Assembly: GCA_036939975.1 (NCBI GenBank)
Contig: JALLPB010000842.1
Coordinates: 1-12,545 of the forward strand
From: Cyclostephanos tholiformis
Taxonomy: Eukaryota; Bacillariophyta; Thalassiosirophyceae; Thalassiosirales; Thalassiosiraceae
Reading direction: 5' to 3'
Length of the DNA: 12,545 nucleotides
The notes beneath the pieces are model-generated. The model saw nothing but the letters and a program-made list of their open reading frames with translations, was not told the DNA's origin and searched no databases. A program made the translations under genes and the position numbers. Below are positions 1 to 7,498 of this stretch, in pieces. Each line of letters opens with the position of its first letter. Position 1 is the stretch's first letter.

Positions 1-132
1 TATTTTCTACAGGAAGTGTTAGCAAAGTGTTAGGTCAATTGTTATGTTACACCTAGTATAAATTCCATTTTCAGAGGAGTTTTTTGGGGAGCGATTTTAG
101 ATTGTGTAGACTCGTAGCCATGTACTAATTCC
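1..132. other. Flank of the mariner-like element, nothing recognised
   Basis: AT-rich sequence to the left of the transposon. I see no reading frame of useful length, no RNA gene and no clear repeat in it. Confidence 0.5.
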
Positions 133-134
133 TA

Positions 135-165
135 CTCCCTCTGTGTGGAAAAAAAATGGTGTTTT
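135..165 (+). repeat. Left terminal inverted repeat of the mariner-like element
   Basis: Starts CTCCCTCTGTGTGGAAAA directly after TA and continues through TGGTGTTTTA. It pairs with the reverse complement of 2665-2695, with a few differences after the A-run. Confidence 0.88.
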
Positions 166-218
166 AGTGTTTTCGAGCTGAAATAAGGGCTGTGTCAATT
201 TTTATGAGATGGTCCAAG

Positions 219-226
219 TATATAAA
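219..226 (+). promoter_or_regulatory. Possible TATA box of the transposase
   Basis: TATATAAA lies inside the element about 240 bp upstream of the ATG cluster at 457-468. It is only a sequence match in AT-rich DNA. Confidence 0.25.
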
Positions 227-340
227 ATATTCGTCTTAATGAGCTGAATCGTTTGGCACCTTGGGACTAAATGGAAAACAGTTGCATCCCTTTCAAATTT
301 AATTCCTCCCTATTGATTTTTGTGGCGTGGAAAAGTGTAT

Positions 341-356
341 TGTACCTTAAGGTACA
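341..356. repeat. 16-bp perfect palindrome in the transposon leader
   Basis: TGTACCTTAAGGTACA is its own reverse complement. It lies between the TATA-like site and the transposase start. No function is assigned. Confidence 0.6.
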
Positions 357-456
357 GGTTGTCAGAAAAAATGGCGCGTGATGAGTTCCAATGACAAAAC
401 TGTGGTGCTTTTCCCAGCAGAGAGAGAATTCTTGCTCACAACACACAATTTTGTCC

Positions 457-1771
457 ATGATGATGATGGCTCGCTCAAAGCAGGAACAAAGGTTGATTGT
501 CTCGCACGCACTTATGCAATATGTTGATAATGGGAGGTTGAACAGAGGCGCTTTCAAGGCTGTGGCAGAAAGGACAGGAATCAGTACTAGAGCTGTGGAA
601 CGGATCTGGCAAAGGTTTCGCAAATCAATCCTTGATCCTGTGGCTCAACCTTTGGATGTCAGCCGCAAAAAAGGTTCAGGCCGCCCCAAAAAGATATCTA
701 TGGAGGAACTTTGAGCTTCAATCAAAGAAATACCCTTTTCTCAGTGCACAACTTTTTGCACTACTGCAGCAGCTCTTAAGATTCCTTTGTCTACTCTCCG
801 AGATGCAAAGAAGGCTGGAGTTTTTCAAGTTACTGGTTCCCCCATCAAACCCCACCTCACCGAACCAAACAAGGCTCAAAGGGTTGCATATTGTCTCTCT
901 TTCATCAATGAAGATGGCTGTTTCTCTGATATGCTTGATAGAGTAGACATAGATGAGAAATGGTTTTACATCACTCGTGTAAAACAGCGGTACTTTGTTG
1001 CTCCAGGCGAGAAGCCACCCCCTCGGAAATGTAAACACAAGAAGCATCTAATCAAGGTGATGTTTCTCACTGCGATGGCCCGGCCCAGGGTGGATCAACA
1101 GACAGGTGTGTGGTGGGATGGAAAGATTGGGACATGGTGCTTTGCCGAGCAGGTTCCGGCGCAAAGAAACTCCATCAACCGCCCAGCTGGGACTCTCGAG
1201 ACTAAGACAATCAACGTTACGTGGGAAGTGACAGTTCATTATTACATCAACCATCTTTTTCCCGCAATTGAAGCAAAGTGGCCAGTTTGGGATAGCCCGA
1301 GAAAGGTGAGAATTCAGCAGGATAATGCGACTCCTCACCCGCCACCTGGAAAAGATGCACGTATCAATGCAGCACTGGCGGACATGGCAACTCGTGGATG
1401 GGATGTTGCGCTCGTTGAGCAACCTCCCAATTCTCCCAACTGCAACACATTGGACCTTGCTTTCTTTCGAGCGATAGAATCAATCCAGCATAAGATGTCA
1501 TCCAATAACATTGATGAGCTCATTTTCAATGTCATCACTGCCCACAACGATTTGCCTCGGGATCTGTGCCAGAAGGTCTGGACAACCGTGCAATGGTTAT
1601 GAATGAAATCATCCTGTGTGGCGGTGATAACACGTACAAACTTCCGCATGCAGGGAAGGATTCAATCATCAATCACTTCAAATGTCTAATCATATCGCCT
1701 GCCATGCTGTGCAATGCAGTCCCAAAGCGCACTCGACTGCGCTTCCATCAGGTTGTACATGATGACTAAAG
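457..1771 (+). pseudogene. Mariner-like transposase, broken
   Basis: The transposase would cut the TIRs and insert at TA. Four ATGs at 457-466 are candidate starts; the frame also has an ATG at 391. The N-terminus has a helix-turn-helix-like segment (AERTGISTRAVERIWQRF) and a basic GRPKK stretch. An in-frame TGA at 712-714 interrupts the gene; the same frame continues with a typical mariner middle part (IKPHLTEPNKAQR). The DDE core reads VDIDEKWF (D at 952), QQDNATPH (D at 1321) and PPNSPNCN. The last catalytic position (codon 1438-1440) is Asn where the family has Asp; 38 residues separate it from the second Asp, close to the plant DD39D type. Near 1595 the reading shifts to frame 3, where the conserved C-terminal GGDNTYKLPHAGKD follows. 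It appears to return to frame 1 before 1771. The copy is dead by stop, frameshifts and active-site loss. Confidence 0.88.
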
Positions 1772-2167
1772 GTAAGTTGCTGTTGCTGCCTTTCATCGTA
1801 GTTGTTGTCAACGGCGGCGGCGGCGGCAACGATGACGACAATGACAACGATGGCAAATCGTCATCGTTGATGGTGCCAGGTGCACAACGACAGCGGGACG
1901 ACAGCCATTCCTCCTCGTGGTGCACCATTGACGATGACAATTTGCCATCGTCGTCATCGTCATCATCGTCATCTTCGATGGTGCCGGGCACACGACAACG
2001 GCGGAACGACGGCCATTCCTCCTTGCGGTGCTTTCAACGATCATGATGACCATGACAATCTCGGTGGCCGGTCGTCCCAGGGAGGCACTGGCCGCGTCGT
2101 CGGACCTTTCATTGTCATTATCCAATTGATTGTTGCTTATATTTTCCTGTCGTACTATCGTCCAAAG
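1772..2167 (+). other. Probable intron in the transposase gene
   Basis: The donor AAAG|GTAAGT at 1772 is a near-perfect consensus. A pyrimidine-rich stretch (about 2130-2160) leads to an AG at 2166-2167. The candidate intron is 396 bp, and removing it keeps frame 1 open from about 1690 through the acidic exon to the stop at 2446-2448. Most of the intron is filled by triplet-rich repeats. Only sequence matches support it; the acceptor at 2170 is a less good alternative because it changes the frame. Confidence 0.45.
1829..2040 (+). repeat. Imperfect ~108-bp tandem duplication with GAT/TCG triplet runs
   Basis: GATGGTGCCAGGTGCACAAC at 1869 recurs as GATGGTGCCGGGCACACGAC at 1977, followed in both by a CCATTCCTCCT segment. 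The spacing is 108 bp, a multiple of three. Between the units are GATGAC and TCGTCATC triplet runs, which create long Ser/Asp or His/Arg shadow reading frames on both strands. These frames are best read as by-products of the repeat. Confidence 0.75.
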
Positions 2168-2448
2168 AAGGAGCGCAAACCCTACTCCAACTGGCTTCCC
2201 CTACGAGCATCATCAATCCTGTCAACGATGATGACCTATCTTCTCTCGCCAACTGTGTGGCGAACATCTCGTTTGGTTATGATGAAGCAGACATCATAGG
2301 CACCATGGAATTTGATGATGGGGCTGCGGACTCACAATCTATGGGTGGGATTTCAATTGACGATTTTTTTGAAGATTTTGCTGACAACATTGAATGGGCG
2401 AATGATGACTATGTCCATGATGATGGCAATCCCCCATTAACTTTATAA
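2168..2448 (+). pseudogene. Acidic C-terminal exon of the transposase (inferred)
   Basis: Frame 1 is open from 2056 to the TAA at 2446-2448, and from 2168 it encodes about 92 residues. The protein is very acidic, with many Asp and Glu, and contains clusters such as FDDGAADSQ and IDDFFEDFADN; the first internal ATG is at 2257. If spliced from the donor at 1772 it would be an acidic tail on the transposase, which is not a standard mariner domain. Without splicing it would be a separate 63-residue ORF. I do not recognise a family. Frame conservation through an otherwise repeat-rich region suggests real coding history. Confidence 0.4.
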
Positions 2449-2626
2449 AGGTTGCTTCCCATGGAATCGCATTGGTATATTGTAGCATGGAAATATTTGG
2501 GATGGGTTTTTCCCCCTCTCAAATCGCCATGGTCAATTGAGATGTAGCTCGCACCCCCGGTCGACACGCGTGGCGCCGGTTGTAGGAGGTGCCGCCATGA
2601 TCTCATCAGAATACATACTGAATTCC
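2449..2626. other. 3' untranslated part of the mariner-like element
   Basis: No gene is seen between the stop of the acidic exon and the right TIR. A 92-codon minus-strand frame across this stretch has no recognisable features and is probably chance. Confidence 0.5.
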
Positions 2627-2695
2627 TAAAGCACCGTTTTTTTTCCACACACGTCTGTACGGCGTAAACACCGCTTTTTTTCCACACAGAGGGAG
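2627..2695 (-). repeat. Right terminal inverted repeat with a duplicated inner motif
   Basis: The outermost copy (2665-2695) mirrors the left TIR and is followed by TA. A second copy of the TAAA(G)CACCG-Tn-CCACAC part lies 38 bp further inside (2627-2650). The right end therefore carries two candidate transposase-binding motifs in the same orientation, whereas I find only one at the left end. Confidence 0.8.
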
Positions 2696-2698
2696 TAC

Positions 2699-2740
2699 TA
2701 CCTATTATATAATAGGTACCCTATTATAGATAATAGGTAT
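2699..2740. repeat. AT-rich palindrome cluster next to the transposon end
   Basis: Two bases after the TA target, a perfect 20-bp palindrome (2699-2718, half-site TACCTATTAT) is followed by an imperfect second one, ACCCTATTATAGATAATAGGT. Together they give four alternating CTATTAT/ATAATAG half-sites. They could fold into a cruciform or hairpin. This may be target-site preference, the end of an older element, or a chance AT-rich structure. Confidence 0.65.
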
Positions 2741-2914
2741 TTTGGCTATTAGTTGCAACAGACCATAGTACTCTCTTGGTGTTCAAGGGTCGCACCAACT
2801 GAATTCAGTCATTAGAGTGGTCTTAACAGCTTTACAGCTATGGGCCCATATATGCTCCAAATTATTTTTAAGCTTCCAAAAAAACTAATTTCTCAGTCAA
2901 TGTTGGACCCCTCA

Positions 2915-2940
2915 GGGTGTTTTCAAAGGCAGCTGTTTTA
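2915..2940 (+). repeat. Left arm of perfect 26-bp inverted repeat
   Basis: Begins GGGTGTTTTCAAAGG and ends CTGTTTTA. The partner is 3981-4006. Confidence 0.85.
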
Positions 2941-3382
2941 CATACATAGTGGTTCCACCTTAACTGGTTATGAGCTCTCACTTATATGTAAATAGGCTCG
3001 TACTCATGCCACCTCAAAAAAGTGAGTGCCAAGAATAAAAAGTGCAGACCCCTCTTTACATACCCCCTTTCCACCCAAATTATACGTACTATTATTCATA
3101 TTTACCAGTGGGTCTCAAAAAAATCGTCATTTGCTTGATAGAAGATAACCATGGATTGACGCGCTACCTTGCCTTTTGATGGCAATGGTGAATTAGAGAA
3201 AACCCTTTCGGTAGCACCCTCATGGTGGGTTGGTCGAGGATGCCATTGAAGGGTTTTATTTTCTTTTGTATATTGGCCGAGAAAAAAATTAATTAGTCAA
3301 CTCATCCAATTTATTTTATTTTTTTACTATGACCCAACTCAATTGGTCCAAAATTGATTGAATTGCCCTCCCCTTACCCCAT

Positions 3383-3720
3383 CCCCCCAAGTCGATCATG
3401 CTCATTTTTGGTTGGCTGTTGCATTCTCATTTGTTGTTTGGTGACCATCTAAGGCCACAACTGATTTAATGTTTCTATTTTTTTTCGACAAATTTGCCGT
3501 CCCAAATGATGCCAAAACGCCCCCCGACACGTGCTGCCATGGTCACATGCCGACCCCATATCCCCCCCATCGTGAATGCCATCTTTTGGTTGGTTGTTGT
3601 TTGAATTGAAAAATGGTGGCCACCTAAGGCCTGATCCCTGCCCCTCTCTCTCAATTTCTTGATTGGTCATCTTCTTGATGCCCCAGACAGCCCCATAGCA
3701 CAAAACAGACCCAACCAAGC
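3383..3720. repeat. Imperfect ~178-bp tandem duplication inside the inverted-repeat element
   Basis: Unit 1 starts with a C-run near 3383, followed by TTTGGTTGG (3407), TTGTTTG and CTAAGGCC (aaggcc at 3451). Unit 2 repeats the same order with a C-run near 3562, TTTGGTTGG (3585) and CTAAGGCC (aaggcc at 3626), offset 175-178 bp. It is diverged and carries no convincing reading frame; an 89-codon minus-strand frame here looks like chance. Confidence 0.6.
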
Positions 3721-3980
3721 ATACCCTTCATCCCCCATAATGTTTTGAGTAGGCTCATCATGCCGGAATGGGCAGATGGAGAGTGGAGAGTGGCAGAGGC
3801 CATGGGGACATCCCCATTGTGTTGCAAAAATCCATTTTAAAATGAATTGAAAAAAGAGGACACTCTATTGTAAGTAGTGTCATACTCACCCCCCTCTCTT
3901 GAGTCTTTCCCTTTGACTGGGGCCAAGTCCCAGGGTATGTACTACGTAAAAGTGACCCTTCAAGTTGGGAACTATTTAGT

Positions 3981-4006
3981 TAAAACAGCTGCCTTTGAAA
4001 ACACCC
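3981..4006 (-). repeat. Right arm of perfect 26-bp inverted repeat
   Basis: Begins TAAAACAGCTGCC and ends AAACACCC. It is the exact reverse complement of 2915-2940 at a separation of about 1.04 kb. Confidence 0.85.
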
Positions 4007-4215
4007 CATGAAGGGTAACACCAACTAGTAGTAGCCACTACTGCAAAAGGTATAGTGTTATGTATTGTGCATTATAAGCTATTATGGTACCTTTTTTTGC
4101 ATTTCTTACCATGATGCTCTCAAGAGAATAATAGCTATGATGAATAAGCATGATTATTCATGTGAGATTAGCTTTCCTACTTAGTCCTGAGCCTCTAAGG
4201 CATAGGTGCAAAACA

Positions 4216-4247
4216 AAGTTGAATCATTTTTAAGTTGAATCATTTTT
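4216..4247. repeat. Perfect 16-bp tandem duplication
   Basis: AAGTTGAATCATTTTT occurs twice head to tail with no mismatch. It is a recent small duplication of the same style as the 8-bp and 10-bp ones inside the retrotransposon. Confidence 0.85.
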
Positions 4248-4321
4248 CAGTTGCAATTGAAGAATCCTCAATGGTTAATAATTGTATATTATGTGAGGAT
4301 GAACAAGAATAAACAAAAATA

Positions 4322-4351
4322 GCAGTGCAATGCACAGGGGCATTGCACTGC
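4322..4351. repeat. 12-bp perfect inverted repeat with 6-base loop
   Basis: GCAGTGCAATGC, loop ACAGGG, GCATTGCACTGC. It could form a stable hairpin. No T-run follows that would make it a Pol III or bacterial-type terminator. It may be a remnant of a short inverted-repeat element. Confidence 0.75.
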
Positions 4352-5105
4352 ACTTGTTCAATGAGGACATTTCCTCCTCATCAATACCCTCCCTCTATTG
4401 GTTTACAACTTGATTACTGGTGTTGTTAGTGGCATCTTCCCCCAGTCTCTCTCTCCATGATATTGGTTGTAGTGTATGTTTTATCCTCCTGTAGTATTCA
4501 CAAAGTGCTGCTTCTCATGCCTCCGTGTCATTTTTACCTCCTCCATCCTTATCCTCTCTATTTATTTTCTTGTTTGCAACTCTTTCCCTTCATGTTGTCA
4601 TCTCCCCAACTTAGAAGAAAATCTGTGACTATTGGATCATCAGCTGTTGCCCAATCCTCTCTGCATCTTTCATATCTCATCTCATGCTTATGGTTGGGGA
4701 TATGATGTGGCTGATTGTTGAACTACAATGAAATCATGCGTAGATACTGCCAATGCATCGCGGTGCGGCGAGATGGTCGAGTGGCATCAATCCAAGGCAT
4801 TGGTTTGGCTATGAAAAAGAGGGAGGTGTCGAGCGGTCGATCGGGGGTCTTTTCCTTCTTGAGAAGGATGAGGAAAGAGAGGATGGAGGGTGGAACCACG
4901 GTACGATGGAATCAATAGAGATTGAATCCAAAAAGGAACATACGAAGGAAGTGGTATAAAAAACCTTGACAACGGGAAAATAAATGACGCCGGCATTAGG
5001 GTTCAGTTACCGTAGATTTGTTTTTCAAAAAAGAATCCTCGTGCTGTGTGATCTCGATTTGAAATTTAATTTTGAAATTTTAAAAATTAATTTAACTCTA
5101 TTTGT

Positions 5106-5143
5106 TCCCGCCAAAAGTAGCTTGACTAATTACTCCCGCCAAA
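5106..5143 (-). promoter_or_regulatory. Pair of E2F-like motifs in the LTR
   Basis: TTTGGCGGGA occurs twice on the - strand (5143-5134 and 5115-5106), 28 bp apart, with a related TGGCGGG on the + strand at about 5158-5164. TTTSGCGGGA is the textbook E2F/DP binding consensus of animals and plants. Whether the host E2F binds here is inference. Confidence 0.35.
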
Positions 5144-5278
5144 TTAGTTTTTAAAAATGGCGGGTTGCTGACCTACTCACCGGTTTCTAAGTTGTAGATT
5201 TTGGTTTTTGGCGCGCGTCGGATCCCTACCCAACGCGCTGGGGCACGCGACACCTTCGAAGTGCCTGCCGGGGGCATG

Positions 5279-5340
5279 GTGGGGTATTTTTAACGAGATG
5301 AAGCTCCGCGCCCCCCGGTCGCGGGTGGGGTATTTTTAAC
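5279..5340 (-). repeat. 16-bp direct repeats in the LTR
   Basis: GTGGGGTATTTTTAAC occurs at 5279-5294 and again at 5325-5340. On the - strand each reads GTTAAAAATACCCCAC. They lie 57-117 bp into the presumed U3 region, where duplicated promoter or enhancer motifs are common. The GC-rich spacer suggests a local duplication that has since diverged. Confidence 0.6.
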
Positions 5341-5356
5341 TAGACTTGATAAGAAT

Positions 5357-5389
5357 ATGATAGTAGCTTATCTATCTACGTACTATCAT
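5357..5389. repeat. 9-bp inverted repeat near the LTR start
   Basis: ATGATAGTA and TACTATCAT flank a 15-base spacer, just inside the presumed TGTTAC end of the LTR. Confidence 0.5.
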
Positions 5390-6199
5390 TGTAACACCCC
5401 CCCCCCAATTATTGATCATGTCATCTTCATGATGAATTGTACTAACCATGCTGTATAAGACAATTGTGAGCCATGGGTTATCCACGTAGTCTTCTGGGAG
5501 CGGAGCATGAACCCGTGCAGCAGCTGCACACATTGGGGTGGTAAATGACTCTGGAACAAAATGTTCAAAAGTCGTTTTCTCATCAGTATATAACCCAACA
5601 ATGGAATGATAAACCGGTGAGTACATCGGCGGGACATGGCCAAGGAGGAAATCAGCATGTCGATGGAATAGAGCTCTGGTAAGGGATTTCGTGAAGTGGT
5701 CCGACATATTAATTGATGTATCAATCCGTTCCAGATGCATGAGGTCACGGTCTACCCATTCACAGATAGAAAAATATTTAATGTCCATATGTCGAGTGTG
5801 TGGTGTGGGTTTTTGTGCGTTCCCCATGGCCGCACAGGCATCATTATCTTCATACAAAACCGTCGCTGCCTCCTGCAGTATATCCAGGTCCCATAAAACA
5901 CTTCTAACAAATAGGATCATTTTACCCGTATCATATGCCGCCATGAACTTGGCCTTTGTTGACGATCCGGCTACCGTAGGTTGACATTTTGACTTGTATG
6001 CAATAGTACCTCCTGCCAACCGTATAACCGTCCCCCCAAAGGAGCGTCTAGTTTTCACGCAAGTTGCCCAATCGAAATCGGTGAAAGCATGAAGAGTGGA
6101 AGCATCATGCTGTGGGCGATTTTCCAGCATCAAGTCTTGCTTATTACTGTTTATTGTCGGAAGAGGCCCTGCAAGCAATTCCGGTAGAGGAGCAGTTCA
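5372..6199 (-). pseudogene. Copia RNase H and pol C-terminus
   Basis: RNase H degrades the RNA of the RNA:DNA hybrid. The frame continues from RT after the TGA at 6199. HAFTDFDWATCVKTRRSFGG carries the first acidic position and VLYEDNDACAAM a later catalytic Asp. The expected SSTEAEF block reads SSTKAKF: both Glu codons are AAG (5956-5954 and 5950-5948), so the catalytic Glu is lost. RTHI-like NPHTRH and SINMSDHFTKSLTRALF motifs follow. The frame reads through the polypurine tract and about eight codons into the presumed LTR before a TAG at 5374-5372; the family's natural stop probably lay near EDYVDNPWL. Confidence 0.88.
5397..5406 (-). other. Polypurine tract (10 G)
   Basis: Ten consecutive G on the - strand (C on +) lie between the end of the RNase H coding region and TGTTAC. 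This position is where LTR retrotransposons prime plus-strand DNA synthesis. Confidence 0.6.
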
Positions 6200-7498
6200 C
6201 CAAAAATATATGCCATCGTCCCGGGTGCTATATAGATACATAAGGGCATGTTTAATGCCATGGTAATTGTGCTCATCCAGGGCAGAAATGGCTTGGGAAA
6301 GTTTAATGCTTGCAAACGCAACATCCGGTCGGGTAGTTGTCATTGCCCATATAAATTCACCCACTCCACAACGATAATTCATTTGCATTTTCTTAGCCAA
6401 TTTGGCTTGTACTTTTGCATCCGGATCCCCAACTGCCGCGTTGAACTTTTTAAACCATGTAGGATCGGGCGGCAATGGGGTAGGGCGATCATTGGTGCTT
6501 ATGAAATTCTGCATCCATGATATGAGATATTTTTCACAGATCTTGTCGATGAATGATTTGGATGAGATCTTGATGTAGTCTCGAGTTTGCATCACATCGA
6601 CCCCGTTATACATGTCCAGATATCTCTGTCGTTTCATCGGGATCACGAGTTCATCATCTATCATGTCCAGCAGAATATTAGCAGTCCTCTCATCGGGCGC
6701 CACAATCGCAAAATCATCCACCTGATGTTTGAATACAACACATTTTCCATTGATAACCCCTGAATACAAACATGGTTCATGTACCGTAGGAGTCAGACCT
6801 ACATCTCGCAGAATAGAATCAGCATGCTTTTCCCACAGTTGAGGGGATTCTGGATGTCCTGGGATCACCTGACCCTCCTGTAACGGAGGCTGCTTTTTAT
6901 GATGCACCCACCATTCATGGAAAGCCTTATCGGGATAAATATAAAAACCTTGTTTCGGCGGAGGTGCTTCGGCAAACGCATTAGAGACGTCTGCGCCATA
7001 AATTAACAGATTCTCAGCAGCCGCCACTGCATAAAACAGCCATGAACTTGTCTGGTCCACACAATTGGCATGCGATTTGTCTAGAATCCAAGCCTGGCCC
7101 AATCGTGGAGATCCATCACAAGCAAAATGCGCCTTCTTTCTACCATCGAGGGCTTTAATAGCATACGACCAAACAGTATGAAATACCGCATCTTCCTCAG
7201 TGACGTATTGTGGTGCACCAAGCATACCCTGGTTGAAATATTGATCCAATTGTAAATATTCTGAATCCCTCCAATCAGCCCAATCAGATTGCTTAAGGAG
7301 CTTCCCATGAGTTAATTTCATCACTCTATTCACAACATTGAGGACCCCCCCTGAATCCACAATGTGATATGTAGGTCTACTTGATTGAAGGTGCTCCACG
7401 ACCGTAATAAATTCCCAACGATTATTTAACTGATCATGTACTTGTTGTGTGAATGGAGAGGACGAGACAATCAGGAGACCATTATTAGATAAATTTGG
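6200..7498 (-). pseudogene. Copia reverse transcriptase
   Basis: RT copies the element's RNA into DNA. From 7498 the frame runs through VVNRVMKLTHGKLLKQSDW and LLIYGADVSNAFAEAPPPKQ (first catalytic Asp at 6991-6989), then GHPESPQLWEKHADSIL and KHQVDDFAIVAP (catalytic Asp pair at 6718-6713). The QVDD form replaces the usual YVDD; as I recall, Gln is normal in this family. The block VIPGHPESP looks short at the position of the copia LYGLKQSPR motif, and a small in-frame deletion is possible. The RT thumb (MQTRDYIKIS ... WAMTTTRPDVAFAS) follows. A TGA at 6199-6197, after DDGIYFW, separates it from RNase H. The catalytic residues are intact. Confidence 0.9.

Larger units (their letters stand above)
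135..2695 (+). mobile_element. Tc1/mariner-like DNA transposon, degenerate
   Basis: A 2,561-bp element with terminal inverted repeats that begin CTCCCTCTGTGTGGAAAA on both strands. It is flanked on each side by TA (133-134 and 2696-2697), the duplicated target of the Tc1/mariner superfamily. The interior encodes a mariner-type transposase on the + strand. The first ten TIR bases differ at one position from the CTCCCTCCGT end of plant Stowaway elements, which are mobilised by plant mariner-like transposases. Boundaries are well supported because the TIRs, the TA dinucleotides and the transposase agree. The coding part is broken, so the copy is unlikely to be autonomous, although its ends could still be recognised by a related transposase. 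Confidence 0.9.
2902..4025. mobile_element. Non-coding inverted-repeat element, superfamily unassigned
   Basis: A 26-bp segment at 2915-2940 (GGGTGTTTTCAAAGG...) recurs as its exact reverse complement at 3981-4006. Weaker inverted similarity continues outward (GTTGG...ACCC, 2902-2914 against 4007-4025) and a little inward. The ~1.1-kb interior has no plausible transposase. This is the layout of a non-autonomous DNA transposon. I could not find a convincing target-site duplication, so the exact ends and the superfamily stay open; the GGGTGTTT start loosely resembles PIF/Harbinger or hAT ends. Confidence 0.45.
4026..4715. other. Non-coding stretch between the elements
   Basis: AT-rich sequence with no gene that I recognise. 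It contains a 16-bp tandem duplication and a 12-bp hairpin, listed separately. The 82-codon + frame at 4457-4705 is rich in Ser, Leu and Cys with no motif, and I do not treat it as a gene. Confidence 0.5.
4716..5396 (-). repeat. Presumed 3' LTR of the copia element
   Basis: Read on the - strand, the 10-G polypurine tract is directly followed by TGTTACAATGATAG, a good LTR start (TG). A candidate LTR end is ...ATTGTAGTTCAACA at 4716, giving TGTT...AACA ends and a length near 680 bp. The proximal boundary follows from the polypurine tract and the end of pol. The distal boundary is weak because the other LTR is outside the window and no target-site duplication can be checked. The stretch has no gene; short + and - frames at 4715-4996 overlap each other and lack motifs. 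Confidence 0.45.

Noticed and set aside
44..56. TGTTACACC as a possible second LTR end on the far left
   Set aside because: It shares only the first few bases with the LTR start, lies beyond the mariner element, and no LTR-like sequence accompanies it.
1714..2299. Several overlapping open frames on both strands rich in Ser, Asp, His or Arg
   Set aside because: They follow directly from the triplet-rich 108-bp repeat and carry no domain; the frames on the opposite strand mirror the same repeat.
3449..3718. 89-codon - strand frame
   Set aside because: It lies across the diverged tandem duplication in the inverted-repeat element and shows no recognisable protein pattern.
4457..4705. 82-codon + strand frame
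   Set aside because: It has no motif and low-complexity Ser/Leu/Cys composition, with no supporting start context.
4760..4860. tRNA-like sequence with an A-box match (TGGTCGAGTGG at 4774-4784) and a weak B-box (GGTCGATC near 4835)
   Set aside because: The 5' acceptor strand has no complementary 3' strand, the D-loop is too long, and the T-stem does not pair. At most it is a distant tRNA-derived remnant.
5691..5984. 97-codon + strand frame opposite RNase H
   Set aside because: It is antisense to a clear RNase H domain and has no independent support.
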